Shown in pieces: positions 6,973-13,135 of a DNA stretch of 14,013 nucleotides. Each line of letters starts with the position of its first letter. Position 1 is the first letter of the stretch. Below the pieces are notes generated by a model. It ran no database searches. It saw nothing but the letters and a program-made list of their open reading frames with translations, and was not told where the DNA came from. The position numbers and the translations under genes were made by a program. Origin of the DNA: JBAUHN01 sp049680295 (lineage in GTDB: Bacteria; Pseudomonadota; Alphaproteobacteria; Rhodobacterales; Rhodobacteraceae); the NCBI GenBank assembly GCA_049680295.1, contig JBAUHN010000019.1:1-14013 (forward strand). The letters run 5' to 3'.

Positions 6973-6997
6973 GTTGAAAATGACTACCTGATAATTT

Positions 6998-7030
6998 GGG
7001 GCGGACCTTCGGGTCTGCCCCTTTTCTTTT
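6998..7030 (+). terminator. Intrinsic terminator of the porin gene
   Basis: A ten-base-pair stem GGGGCGGACC/GGTCTGCCCC with one G-U pair (6998-7007, 7012-7021) is capped by the extra-stable C(UUCG)G tetraloop and followed by TTTTCTTTT (7022-7030). It begins 25 bp after the porin stop and is a strong Rho-independent terminator, separating the porin from the YggS-like gene. Confidence 0.95.
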
Positions 7031-7101
7031 GCACGGTCCCTTTTTCATTTGCGCGGGTATGGTATCTAACGGCCAGGACGTAACCCAACGCAGGAACCGC
7101 C

Positions 7102-7755
7102 ATGCCACTTAGCGACATTCAAACCCGTATCGCCAAGGCAGAAACCCGTGCAAATCGCGCGGCGGGGGCTGTCACGCTGATCGCGGTGTCAAAAGTGCAA
7201 CCAAATGCGCGCGTTCTGGATGTTTTGCAAAGCGGGCATCGGTGTTTTGGTGAAAACCGGGTGCAAGAGGCCGCAGGCAAGTGGCCAGAGTTTCGCGAAG
7301 CGTTTGACAACATCGACCTGCATTTGATTGGACCGCTGCAAACCAACAAAGCGCGGCAGGCGTTTGATCTGTTTCAGTCGGTCCATTCGCTTGACCGGCC
7401 CAAACTGGCGAAAACTTTTGCCCGCCTGGCGCAAGATGTCGGGCATTGCCCGGAATTGTTTATTCAGGTCAACACCGGCGAAGAGCCGCAAAAGGCCGGG
7501 ATCACCCCGACCGAGGCGGATGGTTTCATCGCGGACTGTCTGGCAATGGATTTGCCGATCAAAGGATTGATGTGCATCCCCCCGGTTGAGGAAGAACCCA
7601 GTCTGCATTTCGCGCTTTTGGCGAAAATTGCCGCCAGAAACGGATTAAGCGGGCTTTCTATGGGGATGAGCAGTGATTTCGAGCGTGCCATTGCCCTGGG
7701 TGCGACGCATGTGCGTGTCGGATCGGCGATATTCGGCGACCGTGTCAGCGGATGA
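7102..7755 (+). CDS. YggS/PROSC-family pyridoxal phosphate homeostasis protein
   Basis: 217 residues, slightly short for the family (about 220-235). It is a single fold-type III TIM-barrel like the alanine racemase N-terminal domain. Lys31 in LIAVSKVQP is the expected Schiff-base lysine for PLP. Further signatures are FGENRVQE (49-56), HLIGPLQTNK (74-83), VNTGEEPQKAG, SMGMSSDF (186-193) and VRVGSAIFG (204-212). Members bind PLP without a known catalytic activity and affect vitamin B6 and amino-acid balance. AGGA lies 6 nt before the ATG. The gene follows the porin terminator, so it needs its own promoter in 7031-7101; the candidates there (for example TATCTA at 7063-7068) are weak. Its 3' end overlaps the convergent L,D-transpeptidase-fold gene by 11 bp (7745-7755). 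Confidence 0.95.
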   Translation: MPLSDIQTRIAKAETRANRAAGAVTLIAVSKVQPNARVLDVLQSGHRCFGENRVQEAAGKWPEFREAFDNIDLHLIGPLQTNKARQAFDLFQSVHSLDRPKLAKTFARLAQDVGHCPELFIQVNTGEEPQKAGITPTEADGFIADCLAMDLPIKGLMCIPPVEEEPSLHFALLAKIAARNGLSGLSMGMSSDFERAIALGATHVRVGSAIFGDRVSG

Positions 7756-8239
7756 TCAACCTCGTGCCGGGCTGGATTTGGGCGGCGATACGGTGCAAAT
7801 GTTGGCGCGATAAAGCAACGCAGCCTTCGGTTGGATAGCCGGGTCTGCGAAATTGGTGAACAAAGATTGCCGATCCACGCCCCGGCCGGGTATTCGGCCA
7901 ATTCCAATCCGTCAGCAACACCAGATCATACAGCGGATCGGCCCGGCGCAATGCTTCGTGGCGAAAGCGGTGGGGTGCCTTAACCATATGATTATATTGC
8001 GTATCCTCGACATCGTCTGACCACAGATCGCCGGGACGGATCGGTGTCGCCCAAGGGGCGGGTCGCAGAGTTCGGTCGGGGCGATACAGCATACCGACAA
8101 TGCAATGCTGCCCGCGCGGCGTGGCACCATCACCTTCGGTTTTGTGCGATGTCAGGCCGGATTTGCCGATCGTGCAGGGATAGGTGTGCCCCCTGAACCG
8201 CAATCCTTGCCGGGTCAGAACCAGATCGCCTGGGGTCAC
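7745..8239 (-). CDS. L,D-transpeptidase (YkuD) fold protein
   Basis: 164 residues. The YkuD signature is visible: GSAIFVHQF with His128, then PTEGCVAL with Cys140 as the probable nucleophile, and upstream KTEGDGATPRG (33-43), the strand-turn typical of the family. YkuD enzymes form 3-3 cross-links in peptidoglycan or attach proteins to it, or cut such links. There is no signal peptide or membrane segment (it opens MTPGDLVLTRQGL), so export is not explained; short cytoplasm-like YkuD proteins of this type are common in alphaproteobacteria and their substrate is unclear. The GTG start at 8237-8239 overlaps the ribA stop (GTGA), so translation is probably coupled to ribA. The 3' end overlaps the convergent YggS-like gene by 11 bp. 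Confidence 0.85.
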   Translation of the reverse strand: MTPGDLVLTRQGLRFRGHTYPCTIGKSGLTSHKTEGDGATPRGQHCIVGMLYRPDRTLRPAPWATPIRPGDLWSDDVEDTQYNHMVKAPHRFRHEALRRADPLYDLVLLTDWNWPNTRPGRGSAIFVHQFRRPGYPTEGCVALSRQHLHRIAAQIQPGTRLIIR

Positions 8240-9324
8240 AGCATATGGCCGGATTTCGTCGCTTTGGTGGCGAGGTAATCGTGGTTGTGCGGGTTTTCAC
8301 CGACGATCAAAGGTACTCTTTCAACCACATCAATCCCGCAAGCCTGCATCATTTCGATCTTGCGAGGATTGTTAGTCAAAAGGTTTACAGCACTGAAACC
8401 TAGGGATTTTAAGATGTCTGCGCCCAGTCGAAAATCGCGTTCGTCGTCTTCGAAACCGAGGCGATGGTTGGCCTCAACCGTATCGAACCCCTGATCTTGC
8501 AGGGAATAGGCGCGCATTTTGTTGGCCAGGCCAATCCCGCGCCCTTCTTGGTTGAGGTACAAAAGGACGCCGTGTCCTTTGGCGCCAATCTGCGCCAGGG
8601 CGGCGCGCAATTGTGGGCCGCAGTCGCATTTGAGACTGCCCATCAGATCGCCGGTAAAACACGCAGAATGCAGACGCGCCAAAACCGGCTGGGCGCGATC
8701 CGGGCGGCCAATTTCGATGGCGTAATGCTCTTCTGCGCCATCATCTGGGCGGTAGACATGCAGGCGCCCTGCCTCAGAGACCTCTAAGGGCAGTTTTGCA
8801 CTGACAACCTGGTGCAAGGGACTGGCGGATGTGAGGTGCTGCGTGGCAAGCGTGAGCGGAAGGGATGTCAAACCGTTATCGCGGGCAAATTCGGCGCCAG
8901 CTGCCACCGGCACGACAAGAACGGCCGGCAAGAGGCGTGCGGATTTTGCCAAAAGCAACGCGGTGCGATGGGCCGTCGCATCGCCGCCGCGCGCCGATAT
9001 CAACGGGCCTTTCATTGGCGAACGCAAATCATCTGCCGGATCGGCGATGCTGGAAACCCAACCCAATGCGGCATCGACTGGTAGGGTGATGCGCGCAAGA
9101 TCGCCGTCATAGGCCCGCGCTTTTAGCGTTGTCGCGCGACGTTCTGTAATGGTCAGAACCGGGTTATCGCTTAGCGCCCTGGCACTGGCCAGCCGATCAG
9201 CTGTCAGCGTTTCGGCAGCGAGGATCAGCACCGAGGCGTCGCTTTCAAGGATAACGCCAACACCCATGCGCAGGTCGGCACGGGCACGTGCAAGGCGTTC
9301 TGTGAAGTCTGGTGCGAAGCTCAT
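8236..9324 (-). CDS. ribA: GTP cyclohydrolase II with degenerate RibB-like N-terminal domain
   Basis: 362 residues, about 160 more than stand-alone RibA. The C-terminal half (about 205-362) is a complete GTP cyclohydrolase II: zinc cysteines 222, 233 and 235 (HSACFTGDLMGSLKCDCG) with the same spacing as in E. coli RibA, QEGRGIGLANKMRAYSLQDQG (259-279), EANHRLGFEDDERDF, and NNPRK. It opens the GTP imidazole ring, releasing formate and pyrophosphate, as the first committed step of riboflavin synthesis. Residues 1-204 resemble the DHBP synthase (RibB) fold but lack its usual acidic and SYTE-type active-site motifs, so this half is probably non-catalytic, as in other Rhodobacterales RibA proteins; a separate ribB would be needed. 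The ATG is at 9322-9324, with AGGA rather far upstream (about 12 nt). No FMN riboswitch is visible upstream. It is divergent from the response regulator gene and coupled to the L,D-transpeptidase-fold gene. Confidence 0.92.
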   Translation of the reverse strand: MSFAPDFTERLARARADLRMGVGVILESDASVLILAAETLTADRLASARALSDNPVLTITERRATTLKARAYDGDLARITLPVDAALGWVSSIADPADDLRSPMKGPLISARGGDATAHRTALLLAKSARLLPAVLVVPVAAGAEFARDNGLTSLPLTLATQHLTSASPLHQVVSAKLPLEVSEAGRLHVYRPDDGAEEHYAIEIGRPDRAQPVLARLHSACFTGDLMGSLKCDCGPQLRAALAQIGAKGHGVLLYLNQEGRGIGLANKMRAYSLQDQGFDTVEANHRLGFEDDERDFRLGADILKSLGFSAVNLLTNNPRKIEMMQACGIDVVERVPLIVGENPHNHDYLATKATKSGHML

Positions 9325-9377
9325 GATGTTACAATGTCCTGAAATGATGCGCGTGATCTAGGCTATTTGTTCGGAAA

Positions 9378-9405
9378 TTGAAACATTTACCCTATTTGAT
9401 AACAC
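9378..9405 (+). promoter_or_regulatory. Candidate promoter of the response regulator gene
   Basis: TTGAAA (9378-9383) and TAACAC (9400-9405) are separated by 16 bp in the AT-richest part of the gap between the divergent ribA and regulator genes. The match to a housekeeping sigma-70 consensus is fair at -35 and poor at -10, and the leader would be about 70 nt. A minus-strand promoter for ribA must lie in the same gap, but no good match was found. Confidence 0.35.
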
Positions 9406-9484
9406 GAGGCCGTTACAGAATGGCACCAACCCTTGCCTGACTGCCCCGGAAGGCACATTTCTGTTGAAAGCGAGGGAGACTATG

Positions 9485-10171
9485 ATGGCTCAATTAAAAA
9501 AAATTCTGCTGGTTGATGACGACGAAGACCTGCGCGAAGCGCTGAGTGAGCAGTTGATCATGACCGAAGATTTCGATGTCTATGAGGCTGGCAATGGCGC
9601 GGACGCGATGGTGCGGGCCAAAGAGGCGCTTTACGATCTGGTGATATTGGATGTCGGGTTGCCGGACACGGATGGTCGCGAGTTATGTAGGCTGATGCGC
9701 AAACAGGGCGTGAAAAGCCCGATCCTGATGCTGACTGGACATGATAGTGACGCGGATACAATTCTGGGCCTGGATGCCGGTGCGAACGACTATGTCAGCA
9801 AGCCGTTCAAATTTCCGGTGCTTTTGGCAAGGATTCGCGCGCAGTTGCGTCAGCATGAGCAATCCGAGGATGCCATATTTCAATTAGGGCACTATACGTT
9901 CAAGCCTGCGATGAAAATGCTGATTACCGAAGACGAAAAGAAAGTGCGTCTGACCGAGAAAGAGACCAATATCCTCAAGTTTTTATACCGATCCACCGAT
10001 GGCGTGGTGCCACGTGATGTGTTGTTGCATGAGGTTTGGGGGTATAATGCAGGCGTCACGACACATACGCTTGAGACACATATTTACCGACTTCGCCAGA
10101 AAATAGAACCAGATCCGTCAAATGCGCGCCTTCTTGTGACCGAATCTGGTGGTTATAGATTGATGGCGTGA
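9485..10171 (+). CDS. OmpR-family response regulator (orphan; CenR-like?)
   Basis: 228 residues from the ATG at 9485. The receiver domain (about 5-120) has the acidic pocket D11-D12-D13, the phospho-acceptor Asp56 in LVILDVGLPDTDG, Thr84 in LMLTGHD and Lys106 in YVSKPFKFP. The C-terminal winged-helix DNA-binding domain contains LTEKETNILKFLYRS, VVPRDVLLHEVWGYN and THTLETHIYRLRQKIEPD. GAGGGAG (9472-9478) stands 6 nt before this ATG and only 3 nt before the adjacent ATG at 9482, so 9485 is favoured; a TTG at 9464 is unlikely. No histidine kinase gene is near, so the partner is encoded elsewhere. The REALSEQL motif after the acidic pocket recalls CenR, the envelope-regulating response regulator of alphaproteobacteria; that link is from memory and tentative. 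Divergent from ribA; a terminator follows about 80 bp downstream. Confidence 0.93.
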   Translation: MAQLKKILLVDDDEDLREALSEQLIMTEDFDVYEAGNGADAMVRAKEALYDLVILDVGLPDTDGRELCRLMRKQGVKSPILMLTGHDSDADTILGLDAGANDYVSKPFKFPVLLARIRAQLRQHEQSEDAIFQLGHYTFKPAMKMLITEDEKKVRLTEKETNILKFLYRSTDGVVPRDVLLHEVWGYNAGVTTHTLETHIYRLRQKIEPDPSNARLLVTESGGYRLMA

Positions 10172-10199
10172 TGACTTGGGCTTTGGCCCGAAAATCTTA

Positions 10200-10281
10200 G
10201 CACACCCGCGCATGTCCGGGGTCTTTGACATGCACCTCCCTGTTGGACTTGGCCGGGCACTTTGTGTCCGGTCTTTTTTTT
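10200..10281 (+). ncRNA. Possible small RNA or structured 3' UTR ending at the terminator
   Basis: Two hairpins flank an unpaired CACCTCCCTG (10233-10242), and the second is a complete intrinsic terminator. Many alphaproteobacterial trans-acting sRNAs have this plan: a C/U-rich, anti-Shine-Dalgarno-like loop or linker plus a T-tailed hairpin. The 5' end is a guess; no clear promoter precedes it, so it could equally be the processed 3' UTR of the regulator mRNA. Confidence 0.22.
10251..10281 (+). terminator. Intrinsic terminator downstream of the response regulator
   Basis: The stem GGCCGGGCAC/GTGTCCGGTC (10251-10260 with 10264-10273) gives ten pairs including two G-U, has a TTT loop, and is followed by eight T (10274-10281). 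It lies 79 bp after the regulator stop and closes that transcript before xth. Confidence 0.93.
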
Positions 10282-10520
10282 GCCATCTTGTGGGCACGGG
10301 CGGTTGAGGCGCGTGCCGCGCCAATGTTATTATTGGACCCTGACGGGTCCTGGTGCCTCCGGCGGCGATATTTTTGCCAATTGGAAGCGGCGGGTGTCAA
10401 GTTTTGTGGGCGGTTGGGAGAGATTTTTTCTGACGCTGGCCGGGAATGAACCCGATTGCCATGGCCCCGGTCTGCGGGGACGGGTAATATGGGCGAAATT
10501 CTGACGGGAGACGCTGTAAG

Positions 10521-11309
10521 ATGTCCTTTACCCTTGCCACCTGGAATATCAATTCGATACGGCTGCGCGAGCCGATTGTCCTGAAACTTTTGGCGGAACG
10601 CGGGCCGGATGTCTTGTGTTTGCAGGAATGCAAAAGCCCGGTTGAGAAAATCCCATTGGAAGCCTATCAGGCCGCCGGGTACCGCCATATGGTTGCGCGC
10701 GGGCAAAAGGGGTATAATGGCGTGGCGATCCTGTCGCGGCTGCCGTTGGAAGATGTGGGTGATCAGGATTTTGCGGGTCTTGGCCATGCCCGGCACGTCG
10801 CTGCAAAGTTGGAAAATGGCGTGACAATCCAGAATTTCTATGTGCCCGCGGGGGGTGATGTTGCGGACCGCGCGGTGAATGAGAAATTTGGTCAAAAGCT
10901 GGATTATTTGACCGGGATGCGGGATTGGTTTCGGCACAATCGGCCGCAAAAATCCATTCTGGTTGGTGATTTGAATATCGCGCCGCGCGAGGATGATGTC
11001 TGGGATCACAAGAAACTGTTGAAAGTTGTCAGCCACACGCCGATCGAGGTTGAGCATCTAAGCGAGACCCAGATGGCTGGAGATTGGGTAGATATTACCC
11101 GGCAGGATATCCCTGAAGGGGTGTTATACAGTTGGTGGTCTTATCGCGCCAAGGACTGGGATGATGCCGATAAGGGGCGCCGTTTGGATCATGTCTGGGC
11201 GACCGCGGATATCGCGGCGGCTGGCCATTCGAGCCATGTGCTGCGCGCCGCGCGGGGGTGGGAAAAACCCTCTGATCATGCGCCGGTGTTTGCGACATTT
11301 GATCTTTGA
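10521..11309 (+). CDS. xth: Exodeoxyribonuclease III
   Basis: 262 residues of the exonuclease III/AP endonuclease family (endonuclease-exonuclease-phosphatase fold), which nicks DNA at abasic sites and trims 3' blocks in base excision repair. Active-site residues are all present: Asn9 (TWNINSIR), Glu36 (LCLQECK, metal ligand), Tyr107 (NFYVP), Asp150 and Asn152 (VGDLNIAP), Asp223 (RRLDHVW) and the Asp252-His253 pair (PSDHAPVFATFDL). GYNGVAILSR and YSWWSYR are also characteristic. Length is normal. The ATG at 10521 has GGGAG about 10 nt upstream, a little distant. The gene follows a structured non-coding gap and precedes the thioredoxin-TPR gene by 58 bp with no terminator between them, so the two could be co-transcribed. 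Confidence 0.96.
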   Translation: MSFTLATWNINSIRLREPIVLKLLAERGPDVLCLQECKSPVEKIPLEAYQAAGYRHMVARGQKGYNGVAILSRLPLEDVGDQDFAGLGHARHVAAKLENGVTIQNFYVPAGGDVADRAVNEKFGQKLDYLTGMRDWFRHNRPQKSILVGDLNIAPREDDVWDHKKLLKVVSHTPIEVEHLSETQMAGDWVDITRQDIPEGVLYSWWSYRAKDWDDADKGRRLDHVWATADIAAAGHSSHVLRAARGWEKPSDHAPVFATFDL

Positions 11310-11367
11310 GACAACTTTGATACCAAACACGTAAAGGCCACGTCGGTCGACAGAGGAATATGACACA

Positions 11368-12282
11368 ATGGATCTGAACCTATCACCAACGCCTTCGGCA
11401 GATGATCTGATCAAGGATGCAACCGAAGCCAGTTTTATGGCGGATGTGGTTGAGGCATCGCAAACCACGCCTGTGATCGTTGATTTCTGGGCGCCCTGGT
11501 GCGGGCCCTGCAAAACGCTGGGGCCACAGTTGGAAGAGGCCGTGCGTGCCGCCAAAGGGGCGGTCAAAATGGTCAAGGTCAATGTGGACGAAGCCCAGCA
11601 AATTGCTGGTCAGTTGCAGATCCAGTCTATTCCGATGGTTTATGCGTTCTACAAAGGTCAGCCGATTGACGGTTTCCAAGGTGCTGTTCCGCAGTCCGAG
11701 ATCAAAGCATTCATAGATAAGCAGATCAAAGCATCTGGCGGTGAAGCGCCGGGTGAAAGTTTGAATGATGCGGTTGACGTGGCCGAAGAGATGTTGAGCG
11801 AAGGGGCGGCGTCGGATGCCGCGCAGACCTTTGCCGCGATTTTGGGCGAAGACCCGAACCATGCTGCGGCTTATGGCGGCATGGTGCGGGCGCATATTGC
11901 GATGGCGGAATTGGATCAGGCCGAGGCGATCCTGAATGGTGCCCCGATCGAGATATCCAATGCCCCCGAATTGGAAGCGGCCCATGCGCAGTTGGAATTG
12001 GCGCGACAGGCAGAAACCGCGGGTCCGGTTGCCGAGCTTCAGGCGGCGGTGACGGAAAATCCCGATAACTTGCAAGCACGGTTTGATTTGGCTTTGGCTT
12101 TGCATGCCAGTGGTGATGTTGCCGCGGCCGTGGATCAACTGTTGTTGATGTTTGATCAGGACCGCGACTGGAATGATGGGGCCGCCAAGACCCAGTTGTT
12201 CACCATCTTTGACGCTTTGAAACCGAATGACCCGGTGATGTTGAATGGCCGGCGCAGGTTAAGTTCGATGATTTTCTCCTGA
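11368..12282 (+). CDS. CnoX/YbbN-like co-chaperone: thioredoxin domain plus TPR-like C-terminus
   Basis: 304 residues. A thioredoxin domain (about 15-125) has the intact active site WCGPCK (44-49) and the cis-Pro region SIPMVYAFYKG. The rest (about 135-304) is all-helical, with tetratricopeptide-like helices such as AAQTFAAILGEDPNHAAAYGGMVRAH-type pairs and DNLQARFDLALALHASGDVAAAV. This is the architecture of CnoX (YbbN), a holdase that works with GroEL and protects proteins during bleach or oxidative stress. E. coli CnoX has lost the redox active site, whereas alphaproteobacterial forms (as in Caulobacter) keep CGPC and can also act as thioredoxins; this protein belongs with the latter. AGAGGA (11352-11357) lies 10 nt before the ATG. 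It is followed closely by the LON-domain and Trm112 genes, and the run is probably one operon. Confidence 0.92.
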   Translation: MDLNLSPTPSADDLIKDATEASFMADVVEASQTTPVIVDFWAPWCGPCKTLGPQLEEAVRAAKGAVKMVKVNVDEAQQIAGQLQIQSIPMVYAFYKGQPIDGFQGAVPQSEIKAFIDKQIKASGGEAPGESLNDAVDVAEEMLSEGAASDAAQTFAAILGEDPNHAAAYGGMVRAHIAMAELDQAEAILNGAPIEISNAPELEAAHAQLELARQAETAGPVAELQAAVTENPDNLQARFDLALALHASGDVAAAVDQLLLMFDQDRDWNDGAAKTQLFTIFDALKPNDPVMLNGRRRLSSMIFS

Positions 12283-12308
12283 TGGATTAGCGGGTAATAT
12301 TGAATGAT

Positions 12309-12953
12309 ATGATAAAAGCGTCCGAGCTGCCTGACACGATTCCGATCTTTCCTTTGCCGGGTGCAATCTTGTTGCCAAGATCACGGTTGCCTTTACATAT
12401 TTTTGAGCCGCGTTACTTGCAGATGCTGGAGGACGGATTGAAAACCGATGGACGCCTGATCGGGATGATACAGCCGACCGAAACTGCGGACGGCTATGGA
12501 GACGCATTGCACGCGATTGGCTGTGTCGGTCGTATCTCGCAGTTCTCGGAAACCGAGGATAGGCGCTATCTGGTGACTTTGGCTGGCGTATCACGGTTTC
12601 GGGTTTTGTCCGAGGTTGAAGGGTTTACACCCTACCGCCGCTGCAACGTGAGTTGGGACAGTTTTGGCGCTGACTTGAAGCGTGAAGATATCGACCCACC
12701 GTTGGAACGTGCGCCGCTGATGGACTTATTAAAGCGGTTTTTCCAGTTTCGGGATTTGTCGGCAGATTGGGACACCTTAAAAGACGCAGATGATGAATTG
12801 CTGATCAATTCACTGTCGATGATGTTGGATTTTGAACCCGAGGATAAGCAGGCATTGCTGGAAGCGCCGACTTTGAAGGCCAGACGTGATACGCTTGTAA
12901 CCTTGATTGAATATCAGTTGCGCGGCGGCGGTGAAAGCGAGGCATTGCAATGA
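12309..12953 (+). CDS. LON peptidase substrate-binding-domain protein
   Basis: 214 residues from ATG 12309 consist of only the N-terminal substrate-binding (LAN/PUA-like) domain of Lon protease, without ATPase or protease parts. Family signatures are IPIFPLPGAILLPRSRLPLHIFEPRY near the start, LIGMIQP, GCVGRISQF, RYLVTLAGVSRFRV, and a helical C-terminus. Function is unknown; a role in recognising unfolded or modified proteins is often suggested from the domain. An in-frame TTG at 12300 has a weak GCGGG 5 nt upstream and would add three residues. The ATG has no clear ribosome binding site, so the start is uncertain by nine bases. The gene lies downstream of the CnoX-like gene (18-27 bp gap) and overlaps the Trm112 gene by ATGA, so the three probably share a transcript. 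Confidence 0.9.
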   Translation: MIKASELPDTIPIFPLPGAILLPRSRLPLHIFEPRYLQMLEDGLKTDGRLIGMIQPTETADGYGDALHAIGCVGRISQFSETEDRRYLVTLAGVSRFRVLSEVEGFTPYRRCNVSWDSFGADLKREDIDPPLERAPLMDLLKRFFQFRDLSADWDTLKDADDELLINSLSMMLDFEPEDKQALLEAPTLKARRDTLVTLIEYQLRGGGESEALQ

Positions 12954-13135
12954 GTACACAGGCCACAAATGCGGATCGCAGGATGTTGGAAGCGCTGATT
13001 TGTCCGCGCTCTCATCAACCTTTGAAATATGATGCAGAGGCGCAAGAGCTGATATCGGTCTCGGCAAATCTGGCTTATCCAATCCGCAATGGAATACCTT
13101 TGATGTTGATTGATCAGGCACGGGTTCTGGACTAA
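12950..13135 (+). CDS. Trm112-family small protein (YcaR-like)
   Basis: 61 residues matching the Trm112/UPF0434 family: ALICPRSHQPL, then AQELISVSANLAYPIRNGIPLMLIDQAR. Eukaryotic Trm112 activates several methyltransferases by direct binding; bacterial members are poorly defined but may do the same. The usual zinc-ribbon cysteines are mostly gone: only Cys18 of the CxxC remains (CPRSH), and the second site reads ELIS in place of ELIC. Related alphaproteobacterial proteins show the same loss, so this is a lineage trait. The start overlaps the LON-domain gene stop (ATGA, 12950-12953) but also has its own GAGG 7 nt upstream. The stop TAA overlaps by 3 bp the stop of the convergent UbiH-like gene. 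Confidence 0.9.
   Translation: MSTQATNADRRMLEALICPRSHQPLKYDAEAQELISVSANLAYPIRNGIPLMLIDQARVLD

Larger units (their letters stand above)
10172..10520. other. 349-bp gap between response regulator and xth, rich in hairpins
   Basis: No convincing protein gene. It holds, in order: GCATGTC/GACATGC (10210-10216 with 10227-10233), a strong intrinsic terminator (10251-10281), the overlapping hairpins CCAAT/ATTGG (10321-10336) and GGACCC-TGAC-GGGTCC (10335-10350), and CCCCG-GTCTG-CGGGG (10465-10479) about 40 bp before xth. Two plus-strand open frames (ending 10449 and 10504) start inside or before the terminator, show no known family signature and have poor codon bias, so I read the gap as non-coding. 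The xth promoter must lie after 10281, but no clear -35/-10 pair stands out. Confidence 0.6.

Noticed and set aside
9325..9484. An FMN riboswitch controlling ribA
   Set aside because: The leader is short and AT-rich, and none of the conserved multi-helix FMN aptamer motifs could be recognised.
10225..10504. Two small plus-strand open frames (74 and 80 codons) in the gap before xth
   Set aside because: They begin before or inside a strong terminator, lack ribosome binding sites and family signatures, and show no clear third-position bias.
10197..11057. A 286-codon minus-strand open frame across the terminator and xth
   Set aside because: It is antisense to xth with intact active-site residues and runs through the T-tailed terminator; the composition is rich in Arg, Pro and His, as in shadow frames.
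11383..12138. A 251-codon minus-strand open frame inside the CnoX-like gene
   Set aside because: It is antisense to a well-supported thioredoxin-TPR protein and carries no domain pattern.
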